A stretch of DNA of 5,968 bases from positions 1 through 5,968 of the forward strand of contig JAJRCL010000131.1 in the NCBI GenBank assembly GCA_028679035.1, given 5' to 3'. Under the pieces are notes generated by a model. It was not told where the DNA came from. It worked only from the letters and a program-made list of their open reading frames with translations, and made no database searches. Within the stretch, counting starts at the first letter, position 1, and each line of letters opens with the position of its first letter. The position numbers were made by a program, and so were the translations under genes. This document shows positions 1 through 5,023 of this stretch, piece after piece. The DNA is from Methanomicrobiales archaeon. GTDB lineage: Archaea > Halobacteriota > Methanomicrobia > Methanomicrobiales > JACTUA01.

Positions 1-4
1 AACC

Positions 5-862
5 ATGGCAGACGGAAGTTTTGACCCGGCGCTCATCATTAATAACCTCTGGCTGGTGATCCTTATCCTGATTCTCGTCATTCCGATGATGCAGCGCAGG
101 ATAATTATCACTGCACGCCGGAAACTGCTGCAGAATCTTGTGAAAACGCGGAAAAGTCAGGTTATCACCCTGATACACCGGCAGGAGACTATCAGTCTCC
201 TCGGAATCCCGCTCGCACGTTATATCGATATTGAGGACAGCGAAGAGGTCCTCCGGGCTATCCGTCTGACTCCTCCGGCAATTCCAATCGATCTTATCCT
301 TCACACGCCAGGTGGACTCGCACTTGCTGCAACACAGATTGCCCTGGCCCTTCAGGCGCATCCGGGCAAAAAGACGGTCATCATCCCGCATTACGCGATG
401 AGCGGTGGAACCCTGATCGCTCTTGCAGCCGATGAGATCGTTATGGATCATCATGCGGTTCTTGGTCCGGTCGATCCACAGCTAATGGACCGGAATACCT
501 TGTACCCCGCAGTCTCGCTCCTGAAAATCATGGAATTGAAAAATATCAACCGGATCGATGACCGCACTCTCGTGCTGGTGGATCAGGCAAAGAAAGCAAT
601 GAACCAGATGGAAACGCTCATCCGAAGACTGATCGCTCCTTCCTTTCCAACGGATGAGACGGAACGCATCGTCAAAGAACTCCTTTCAGGAAACTACCCG
701 CACGACCACCCGTTCATGGCTGCAGATGTAAAGGATTTCCTCGGGGAACGGGTGAATACGCGGGTCCCTCTTGAAGTATTCGACCTCATGCGGCTCTACC
801 AGTCTGAAACCGGCAGGCGTCGCCCGGGAGTTGAGTACGCCCCCGGCGCTCCGGGCACCTGA
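5..862 (+). CDS. SDH/DUF114-family Clp-fold serine protease, membrane-anchored
   Basis: A 285-aa protein of the archaeal SDH (serine dehydrogenase proteinase-like, DUF114) branch of the Clp/crotonase fold, related to ClpP, SppA and the NfeD-associated proteases. Residues about 10-29 form one hydrophobic membrane segment (LWLVILILILVIPMM), followed by a very basic stretch (QRRIIITARRK) that by the positive-inside rule suggests a cytosolic catalytic domain. Family marks are HTPGG at 100-104 (oxyanion region), the nucleophile motif MSGG with Ser133, and GPVDPQ at 154-159. Asp193/Lys196/Lys197 and the HDH near 235 are possible partners in catalysis, but I cannot say which act. Length is normal for the family. 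The ATG at 5 is the first possible start visible; only four bases precede it, so its ribosome site and any upstream operon partner lie outside the window. Substrate unknown; membrane-protein quality control is the usual guess. It converges on pdaD. Confidence 0.9.
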   Translation: MADGSFDPALIINNLWLVILILILVIPMMQRRIIITARRKLLQNLVKTRKSQVITLIHRQETISLLGIPLARYIDIEDSEEVLRAIRLTPPAIPIDLILHTPGGLALAATQIALALQAHPGKKTVIIPHYAMSGGTLIALAADEIVMDHHAVLGPVDPQLMDRNTLYPAVSLLKIMELKNINRIDDRTLVLVDQAKKAMNQMETLIRRLIAPSFPTDETERIVKELLSGNYPHDHPFMAADVKDFLGERVNTRVPLEVFDLMRLYQSETGRRRPGVEYAPGAPGT

Positions 863-934
863 CAGAGGAAGATGGCCGATGCAATTCGTGGGAACGTTTG
901 AGAAATTTTATTGTATTGGGTTGGGGAAGCAGCT

Positions 935-940
935 AAAAAA
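935..940 (-). terminator. T-run terminator candidate of pdaD
   Basis: Six consecutive T on the minus strand begin five bases after the pdaD stop codon. Archaeal RNA polymerase commonly stops at such T-runs without a hairpin. It sits in the 83-bp gap between the convergent protease and pdaD genes; no comparable run of this length is seen on the plus strand. Confidence 0.45.
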
Positions 941-945
941 TCGAA

Positions 946-1488
946 CTACAGGAATACAGCGACCGCGATGACCGTGGTCCATAAGCCGTTTTTATCTCCC
1001 TCGGCCGACTGGCAAATGTGCGTACTCTTGAAAATCTTTCCGCTTGCCTTGTAGATTTGTTCACGTTCCTGCCATGCCGAATTGGGATCAAACTCAATGC
1101 CGAGCGTTGTCGCAAGCATTGTTGCTGCCAGATCTTCTGCATACTCACCGGATTTTTCCTTGGTTTCACCAAAAGCATGGTGTTCTGAGAGATACCCATA
1201 CTCCTTGCAGTCGCGGGGCAGTGCGAGGCCGACCGCGGAGGACACCAGCCGGTTGGGTTCGTTGGTTTCGTTCCGGGCCATGACGACATAGGTGATACGT
1301 CCCGCCTGCAGCTGCTTCAACCCGTCTTCCACGGTTATTAATTTGCAGTTTGGCGGGAATATGCTCGATACATACACCAGATTCAGTTTCTCTATCCCCG
1401 CCTTCCGCAACGCCAGTTCAAACGAGGCCAATCGGTCTTTTGAGACCCCAACGCCCTTGGTGAAGAAGCACTTTGTTGGTACAAACAT
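946..1488 (-). CDS. pdaD: Pyruvoyl-dependent arginine decarboxylase
   Basis: PdaD converts arginine to agmatine and CO2, the first step of polyamine synthesis in methanogens. It is made as a proenzyme that cuts itself at a Ser-Ser bond; the second serine becomes the pyruvoyl cofactor. From the ATG at 1488 the protein has 180 aa. The cleavage motif VYVSSIFPPN is clear (Ser41-Ser42), so the beta chain would be residues 1-41 and the alpha chain 42-180. The substrate-contacting Asn (N36, in LNLVYVSS) and catalytic Glu (E102, in YLSEHH) align with Asn47 and Glu109 of the Methanocaldococcus jannaschii enzyme. The rest (ARNETNEPNRL, EYAEDLAATMLATTLGIEFD, EGDKNG) matches the Methanosarcina-type branch. 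An ATG nine bases upstream (1497) is also in frame, but GAGATGA lies five bases before the 1488 ATG and starting there fits the family N-terminus. All key residues are intact. Confidence 0.95.
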   Translation of the reverse strand: MFVPTKCFFTKGVGVSKDRLASFELALRKAGIEKLNLVYVSSIFPPNCKLITVEDGLKQLQAGRITYVVMARNETNEPNRLVSSAVGLALPRDCKEYGYLSEHHAFGETKEKSGEYAEDLAATMLATTLGIEFDPNSAWQEREQIYKASGKIFKSTHICQSAEGDKNGLWTTVIAVAVFL

Positions 1489-1515
1489 TATTTTCATCTC
1501 ATTTTTAGTCGTTTT

Positions 1516-1562
1516 AAATCTTTGGTTTGCCGATAGAATCGGAGAGCTGCGAGGAAAGATCT
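1516..1562 (-). promoter_or_regulatory. Possible folded 5' leader of pdaD
   Basis: On the minus strand the pdaD leader can form an outer stem AGATCTTT / AAAGATTT (eight pairs, one G-U; plus-strand 1555-1562 and 1516-1523) enclosing a hairpin CCGAT-TCT-ATCGG (1530-1542). This segment is also more GC-rich than the spacer around it. The transcript predicted from the upstream TATA-like box would begin roughly where the outer stem begins. The fold comes from base pairing only; no known riboswitch class was recognised. Confidence 0.3.
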
Positions 1563-1579
1563 ATTATCATGCTATATTC

Positions 1580-1588
1580 AATTTAAAT
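1580..1588 (-). promoter_or_regulatory. TATA-box candidate of pdaD
   Basis: ATTTAAATT on the minus strand, preceded by AGTG. Transcription would start about 25 bases on, near 1550-1560, giving a leader of about 60-70 bases. A second candidate, GAATATAGC, follows directly (1571-1579). The region is AT-rich, so the exact box is uncertain. Confidence 0.35.
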
Positions 1589-1617
1589 CACTAAAAAACG
1601 ATAAATTACTAATATTT

Positions 1618-1634
1618 TTAAGGAATAACCTTAA
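1618..1634. repeat. Inverted repeat TTAAGG-N5-CCTTAA
   Basis: Perfect 6-bp arms around AATAA, about 30 bp upstream of the pdaD TATA candidate on the minus strand. Its position fits a regulator site, or it could be a weak hairpin in the 3' tail of the 1687-2097 transcript. An arm this short may also arise by chance in AT-rich DNA. Confidence 0.25.
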
Positions 1635-1686
1635 TTTTCAATTTTCTCGTGGCGTGAAAATGCGCATGAATACGGAAAGTAAACAT

Positions 1687-2097
1687 TCAGGCATCGGTCG
1701 AACGGTTCGGTTTTAACGCCCATGTCTTCTCCCGGAACTCTTCGGTAAGAAGATCGACCGGCGGGAGATCGTTGCCGTTGATCCGCAACGTTGCACCCGG
1801 GATGATTCCCTGGAGATATTCCGAAAGAACTGATTCGATTGCTGCGATATCAACCCAGTCCAGCTGCAGCCAGTTGCGTGTTTTACCCGGCGGGTATTCC
1901 TGCTTCATCTGATCAATGACCCAGTAAAAGCCTTCGAGCGTCTTGAGTTTGATCGATTCCTTATCAACAGTGAACGGTGGCAGGTGGAACCATGCGGGCT
2001 TTTTCATGCCGTCATGAAAGATTTTTATGCGGTATTTATCGAGATGAGTTTTACAAAGAATGACATCGAAAGTCCTGTGTGCTATGTCCAGTTTCAT
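1687..2097 (-). CDS. Hypothetical protein, 136 aa
   Basis: I do not recognise the family. The start is well supported: ATG at 2097 with GGTGA six bases upstream (GCGGTGACGATTC then ATG). The protein has no membrane segment or signal peptide and no cysteine cluster (one Cys, C15). It opens with alternating polar and hydrophobic residues (DIAHRTFDVILCKTHLDKYRIKIF), likely beta strands, then a Trp-containing turn (PAWFHLPPF), a probable helix (LEGFYWVIDQMKQEY), and a second helix (DIAAIESVLSEYLQGIIPG) followed by TLRINGNDLPPVDLL. This looks like a compact soluble alpha/beta protein. It is a single gene with AT-rich spacers on both sides. Codon use resembles its neighbours, so it is probably real and expressed, but no function can be given. 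Confidence 0.75.
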   Translation of the reverse strand: MKLDIAHRTFDVILCKTHLDKYRIKIFHDGMKKPAWFHLPPFTVDKESIKLKTLEGFYWVIDQMKQEYPPGKTRNWLQLDWVDIAAIESVLSEYLQGIIPGATLRINGNDLPPVDLLTEEFREKTWALKPNRSTDA

Positions 2098-2139
2098 GAA
2101 TCGTCACCGCTTGAAATGTAATATTGGATAAAATTGACT

Positions 2140-2150
2140 TAATAATATCC
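2140..2150 (-). promoter_or_regulatory. TATA-box candidate for the 1687-2097 gene
   Basis: Minus strand GGATATTATTA, with a purine-rich AAGG just upstream as in a BRE. The expected start of transcription near 2119 gives a leader of about 20 bases that holds the GGTGA ribosome site. A short hairpin TCCC-TTC-GGGA (2148-2158) abuts the box. On the minus strand the T-run lies before that hairpin rather than after it, so it is not a bacterial-type terminator. Confidence 0.35.
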
Positions 2151-2236
2151 CTTCGGGAAAAAATTCTGATATATCTGTTCAATTTGTAATCAAATGAATT
2201 TTTCCATAGTAAAATTAAAAATTAACCAAAATTATG

Positions 2237-2243
2237 AAAAAAA
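2237..2243 (-). terminator. T-run terminator candidate after the DUF2156 gene
   Basis: Seven T in a row on the minus strand about 65 bases past the stop at 2310, followed by further T-rich stretches (TTTTGG, TTTTTAATTTT). This is the likely end of the GNAT-DUF2156 transcript. The remainder of the 212-bp spacer (2098-2309) is strongly AT-rich and holds no convincing gene. Confidence 0.4.
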
Positions 2244-2259
2244 TTCAAATCAGCAAACA

Positions 2260-2267
2260 TTTATATG
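2260..2267 (+). promoter_or_regulatory. Orphan TATA-like box TTTATATG
   Basis: A close match to the archaeal TATA consensus, pointing rightward into the 3' end of the minus-strand DUF2156 gene, with no plus-strand gene ahead of it. Either an antisense transcript starts here near 2290 or the match is due to the AT-rich spacer. Read on the minus strand it is CATATAAA, which is also TATA-like. Confidence 0.2.
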
Positions 2268-2309
2268 ATTGTTTTTGAATTGGTCAGATAATTGTGTTTT
2301 AAATATCGT

Positions 2310-3224
2310 TCACCGGCAGCAGTGTTCCATGAGATCGTCTCTGTGCACATGGTACACCTCCACCATATGGTGCGGGTGATAGCGCATTTTTGCCTGCCGG
2401 AGTCCTTCTACTCCCATATCTGCTTCCCTGTTGATGAACGCATAGCTGTTTTGCAGAATTTTTGCGGTCTCATTGTTGATCGCCTTATAGATACCCTCGC
2501 AATCCGGCAGCCCTTTCTCAAAATGGACAACCGTTGTTGTCGGATTCAACTCCTGAAATATTTCCATGGCGGCGACAACCCCATCCACACGAATGATCAG
2601 ACCGGATAAACCCAGCGCAAGGAAATGGTCTGTCCCGAAAAATATCGCCTCCTTTTCATTCGCAAGAACTGGCACCGAGTCGCATTCTTTCCATTCACAC
2701 CATTTTTCAAGGAATTCCTTTATTTCCGGGAGAATTTGTGCGGTTATGCCTTCGACAGTATAATTGCAGGATTTGCGAAACCGGTGCAGCTGCCTGCGAA
2801 TACTGAGATACTGTTTCCCAGGCAAGGCCGCGAGATCAGTGCTACGGTAGACGTAGTCGTAGAATTCCCACATAGGAATAAGCGGAAGATCGGGGAATTG
2901 TGCAAGTACCCGCTCCCGGGCGACCTTGCCCAGGATTGCCAGAGGTTCTTCGTTACCATCGTCGATTGCACAGGCGATCGCCGCACGCAGGATCTCCGGA
3001 TTTTCCGGTCCAATCGGGGGACGAAACGTACTTTTTCCATCGATAGTGCTTTTCAGGATGATACATCCCCCGGAATATGCGTACTCATAATGGGCATAGT
3101 GATTCCAGCAGACCATATTGGTGAAATTATTATCACTGTGATCCGGCGGGTTCGATCGGTAGACCGTTTGAAACAGTTCCTTTTCACCAAGGGTAACGGG
3201 GAAAAAATCCAGTATGTCGGCCAT
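2310..3224 (-). CDS. DUF2156 / phosphatidylglycerol lysyltransferase C-terminal-domain protein
   Basis: A 304-aa protein made only of the LPG-synthase C-terminal domain (DUF2156), a double GNAT-like fold that in bacterial MprF moves an aminoacyl group from tRNA to phosphatidylglycerol. The signature is near the C-terminus: FINREADMGVEGLR (about 263-276) then QAKMRYHP (to 284), typical of stand-alone archaeal members. Other family-like parts are the N-terminal DFFPVTLGEKELF, the Trp/Tyr-rich MVCWNHYAHYEYAY, and the basic GKQYLSIRRQLHRFRK region. There is no membrane segment, so it lacks the MprF flippase part and is probably cytosolic. The actual acceptor is unknown. The ATG at 3224 lies one base after the stop of the upstream GNAT gene (TGA-C-ATG), so the two are co-transcribed and probably translationally coupled. 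GGAAGG just upstream may serve as ribosome site. Length is usual for the family. Confidence 0.88.
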   Translation of the reverse strand: MADILDFFPVTLGEKELFQTVYRSNPPDHSDNNFTNMVCWNHYAHYEYAYSGGCIILKSTIDGKSTFRPPIGPENPEILRAAIACAIDDGNEEPLAILGKVARERVLAQFPDLPLIPMWEFYDYVYRSTDLAALPGKQYLSIRRQLHRFRKSCNYTVEGITAQILPEIKEFLEKWCEWKECDSVPVLANEKEAIFFGTDHFLALGLSGLIIRVDGVVAAMEIFQELNPTTTVVHFEKGLPDCEGIYKAINNETAKILQNSYAFINREADMGVEGLRQAKMRYHPHHMVEVYHVHRDDLMEHCCR

Positions 3225-3225
3225 G

Positions 3226-3696
3226 TCAGCCCTTCCGGTGGTAGATCATGGGTGTATACCCTCCCATACGGGAAAAACCCAGTTCCTCGTAAAAATCCTC
3301 TGCACCGTGTTCAGCGATGAGCCCTATCCAGTCTATTTTCACCGTGGCGCAGATTGAAAGGAGGTGCAGGAGAATTTTTTTCCCGATTCCTTTCCTCCGG
3401 TATTCTGAATGGACAATAAGGTCCTGGATATATGCATCCGACACCCCGTCTGAGAGGATCCTTCCCATACCGACCGCTGTACCGGTTCTGGTGTCCACAG
3501 CAATAACGAAACTAAAAGATCCTTCCAGAATGCGGGGGATGTCGGTGACCAGGTAGCCTGAATGCCACCACCCCGCATTCTGATAGAGGGCAATTATTTC
3601 TTCCGTGTTCCAGGCCCGCACAGAAAGAATGCGGATATCATCTGGCTGCGTATCATCTGCCGTGAGCTCACCTTGTTTCAGCAGGTTATCCGTCAA
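3226..3696 (-). CDS. GNAT-family N-acetyltransferase
   Basis: A 156-aa GNAT protein, which would use acetyl-CoA to acetylate an amine; the substrate cannot be told. The core begins near residue 22 (RILSVRAWNTEEIIALYQNAGWW). Motif A is IQDLIVHSEYRRKGIGKK (90-107), with the pyrophosphate-binding R-x-x-G-x-G as RRKGIG (100-105). Motif B is FYEELGFSRMGGYTPM near the C-terminus. The preceding AVGMGRILSDG and YIQD strands are typical of a common methanogen and bacterial subgroup. The start is uncertain: the first usable codon is TTG at 3696, nine bases after an in-frame TAA, without a good ribosome site, and there is no in-frame ATG before residue 77. Residues 1-20 are polar and poorly conserved-looking, so the true start may differ slightly. 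It is the first gene of the pair with the DUF2156 protein, suggesting both act on one substrate class or on each other's product. Confidence 0.88.
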   Translation of the reverse strand: MTDNLLKQGELTADDTQPDDIRILSVRAWNTEEIIALYQNAGWWHSGYLVTDIPRILEGSFSFVIAVDTRTGTAVGMGRILSDGVSDAYIQDLIVHSEYRRKGIGKKILLHLLSICATVKIDWIGLIAEHGAEDFYEELGFSRMGGYTPMIYHRKG

Positions 3697-3798
3697 ACCG
3701 CTTTAAAAAACTCATCCTACCGAATTGCATGGCAAGCGAACAAAACAATTTTCCAGAATCAGGAGATGTGGGATGAGGGATCCGGCACCCGATCTTTG

Positions 3799-4329
3799 TC
3801 AGGTAACGACGTCGGCCCCGAATTTCTCCCGCAGCAGCTGGATAAGAGTGTCGGACTGGCGGGAGATGGTGATCATCTTCATCACCGACTTCTTGAGCTG
3901 TTCGTTGAGAGAGTCGACATGTTTCTTCGTTATGAATTTGCGTTTTTCGGCAATTTTGATCCGTTCTTCCGCTATCTGGCAATTGTAGAAAAACCGGTCG
4001 ACAATATTTGTTGCATCGTGCACGGTGAAGCTGTAACCCGGACCCATCTTTGCGAGCACTTTTTCCAGGTCCACGAGATGGCTTTCGATCTCATTTAATA
4101 CCGCAATGATCGAGGAAATACTTTCTTCTTTTTCCTGTTCCTCTAGTGCACATTCGATACCGGCAATCCCCTCAAGACGCTGGAGGTACCCGCTCATGGT
4201 CTGTACCATATCCTGCACAACTTTTCTGTCGTTCCCCTGCAGGACCTTTGCCCGGTCTTCCAACCGCGCAATCTCCTTTTTCAGACGTTGGCAGAACTCC
4301 TTGTCATCGTACTTCATACCCATTATCAT
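3799..4329 (-). CDS. Hypothetical coiled-coil protein
   Basis: A 176-aa, highly charged, largely helical protein that I do not recognise. It has no membrane segment. Likely coiled-coil stretches are CQRLKKEIARLEDRAKVL near the N-terminus, the LEEQEKEES...IAVLNEIESHLVDLEKVLAKM middle, and IAEERIKIAEKRKF followed by HVDSLNEQLKKSVMKMI. A break in the helix falls at GPGYSFTVHDATNIVDRFF. It may be a helical-bundle oligomer or adaptor. The ATG at 4329 is chosen because GAGGGGG lies about six bases upstream; a GTG at 4344 would add five residues, and ATGs at 4323 and 4317 would remove two or four. The GTG at 4344 overlaps the stop of a putative 26-codon ORF, so the two may form one transcript. It is followed by a 102-bp gap before the GNAT operon, with no strong terminator seen. 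Confidence 0.75.
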   Translation of the reverse strand: MIMGMKYDDKEFCQRLKKEIARLEDRAKVLQGNDRKVVQDMVQTMSGYLQRLEGIAGIECALEEQEKEESISSIIAVLNEIESHLVDLEKVLAKMGPGYSFTVHDATNIVDRFFYNCQIAEERIKIAEKRKFITKKHVDSLNEQLKKSVMKMITISRQSDTLIQLLREKFGADVVT

Positions 4330-4340
4330 ACGTTTCCCCC

Positions 4341-4421
4341 TCACAGGTGTTGTCTGCAGATGAACTCATCCGGATCCCTCCCTTCCGGCATGTCCGCACC
4401 TGCGCACCCGCAACATTGCAT
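4341..4421 (-). CDS. Possible 26-aa micro-protein with CxxC...CxxH pattern
   Basis: A short ORF in the leader of the coiled-coil gene. ATG at 4421 is preceded by AAGGAG, though only two bases away. It opens MQCCGCAGADMPEG and ends FICRQHL. Cys3-x2-Cys6 and Cys22-x2-His25 give a CxxC-x15-CxxH arrangement able to bind one zinc ion, like a small zinc ribbon or knuckle. Third codon positions are mostly G or C, as in neighbouring genes and unlike the AT-rich spacer around it. Its TGA overlaps the GTG at 4344, an overlap typical of coupled genes. Against it: the nearest strong TATA-like box (4431-4439) is so close that transcription could begin inside the ORF, and 26 codons can stay open by chance. 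It might instead be only 5' untranslated leader. Confidence 0.4.
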   Translation of the reverse strand: MQCCGCAGADMPEGRDPDEFICRQHL

Positions 4422-4430
4422 AGCTCCTTA

Positions 4431-4439
4431 ATATATTTA
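4431..4439 (-). promoter_or_regulatory. TATA-box candidate upstream of the coiled-coil gene
   Basis: Minus strand TAAATATAT. Transcription would start about 4410, which leaves an approximately 80-base leader for the gene starting at 4329. If the micro-ORF at 4421 is real, the TTTATT inside the palindrome at 4457-4473 is the better box, since it predicts a start near 4441. Confidence 0.35.
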
Positions 4440-4456
4440 TTGCTTACGACTTATCC

Positions 4457-4473
4457 CAATAAATCATTTATTG
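4457..4473. repeat. 17-bp palindrome CAATAAAT-C-ATTTATTG
   Basis: Perfect 8-bp arms around a single C, upstream of the 3799-4421 gene or gene pair. It overlaps a possible TATA element (TTTATT, minus strand), the usual place for a dimeric repressor or activator site in archaea. AT-rich sequence produces such palindromes fairly often, so function is unproven. Confidence 0.3.
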
Positions 4474-4630
4474 ACTCTGGATGTCCATTAGGAGATGCAG
4501 ACAGGCATGAAAAATCAATAAACCATAGAATAAATGAAATTTTTGATTTTGTTATTCAAATTATCAATATATTAAGAAAAAACACATAAAAATTGAGAAT
4601 GAGAAATTCAAATTACTTATATAGGGTACT
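4474..4630. other. AT-rich spacer between the TPR gene and the micro-ORF promoter
   Basis: No convincing gene is seen. A GC-richer island at about 4473-4508 contains two tiny hairpins (TGGA-TG-TCCA and ATGC-N6-GCAT) but no recognised RNA. The 10-mer ATTCAAATTA occurs at 4554 and again at 4606, which may be chance. A TATA-like TTATATAG lies at 4618-4625 beside the TPR stop codon, with no clear gene to drive. Confidence 0.4.
4577..4592 (-). terminator. Double T-run terminator candidate of the TPR gene
   Basis: On the minus strand, runs of five T (4588-4592) and six T (4577-4582) lie about 40-55 bases past the TPR stop codon. This matches the hairpin-free, T-rich terminators of archaea. Confidence 0.45.
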
Positions 4631-4972
4631 TCATGCAGTAGGTTCTTTTGCCTTCATAAAACATTGCTCCGCTTCGTCGATCCGGCCCAGTGTCTCGAGC
4701 ATAACCGCAAGGGAATGCCACGCCGGGCGGTGGGAGGGATCAGCCTCGATTGCACGATGGAACCTGCGGATCGCATCATGATGCCTTCCGGTCAGACCAA
4801 GGATATCCCCCTTCTTTGTCCACGCATCCGGATCCCCGGGATCGATATCCAGTGCCCGGTCATAACAGCGCATCGCTTCTTTGTAGCGCCCGAGACCCTT
4901 CAGCGTGTCCCCCCGCGTCAGCCAGGTATCGACATCCGGGGTTTTTCCAAATAATTTCCTAAGTACCTCCAT
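4631..4972 (-). CDS. Small tetratricopeptide-repeat (TPR) protein
   Basis: A 113-aa protein made almost wholly of three TPR units after a short N-terminus (MEVLRKLFGKTPDVD). Repeat 1 spans about 15-48 (TWLTRGDTLKGLGRYKEAMRCYDRALDIDPGDP), repeat 2 about 49-82 (AWTKKGDILGLTGRHHDAIRRFHRAIEADP), and repeat 3 about 83-110 (AWHSLAVMLETLGRIDEAEQCFMKAKE). Each shows the family's W-x2-x-G-x2-L, G-x-x-x-x-A and A-x-x-x-D-P pattern, except that the third lacks the final DP. TPRs form a curved helical surface for binding other proteins, so this is likely a cytosolic scaffold or adaptor; the partner is unknown. The ATG at 4972 is supported by GGGAGAT just upstream. It is a single gene, probably with its own promoter in the AT-rich DNA before it and a T-run terminator after it. 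Such small TPR proteins are abundant in methanogens. Confidence 0.88.
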   Translation of the reverse strand: MEVLRKLFGKTPDVDTWLTRGDTLKGLGRYKEAMRCYDRALDIDPGDPDAWTKKGDILGLTGRHHDAIRRFHRAIEADPSHRPAWHSLAVMLETLGRIDEAEQCFMKAKEPTA

Positions 4973-5023
4973 CGATCTCCCTTAATTCTCAATTTCCTTG
5001 CTATCATATCAATATTTCCGTTA

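Noticed and set aside
869..902. Short plus-strand frame MADAIRGNV after the protease gene
   Set aside because: Nine codons only, with a weak purine-rich ribosome site and no sign of conservation that can be judged here.
1660..1716. 18-codon plus-strand ORF starting MRMNTESK after GGCGTGAAA
   Set aside because: It overlaps the 3' end of the 1687-2097 gene in antisense. The ribosome-site match is poor and nothing else supports it.
2148..2163. Hairpin TCCC-TTC-GGGA next to an A/T run as an intrinsic terminator
   Set aside because: On the minus strand the T-run comes before the stem, and on the plus strand the stem is followed by A, so neither strand has the stem-then-T order.
2625..3320. 231-aa open frame on the plus strand
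   Set aside because: It lies opposite the DUF2156 gene, which has recognisable family motifs and better codon use. The plus-strand product has no domain or ribosome site.
3562..4098. 178-aa open frame on the plus strand
   Set aside because: Shadow of the GNAT and coiled-coil genes on the opposite strand; it crosses their intergenic gap and shows no motif.
4146..4589. 147-aa open frame on the plus strand running into the spacer
   Set aside because: Mostly antisense to the coiled-coil gene and micro-ORF. The tail in the spacer is AT-rich and low quality, and no start signal is present.
4554..4615. Direct repeat of ATTCAAATTA as part of an array
   Set aside because: Only two short copies in very AT-rich DNA, with no regular spacing or further units, so not a CRISPR or other repeat array.
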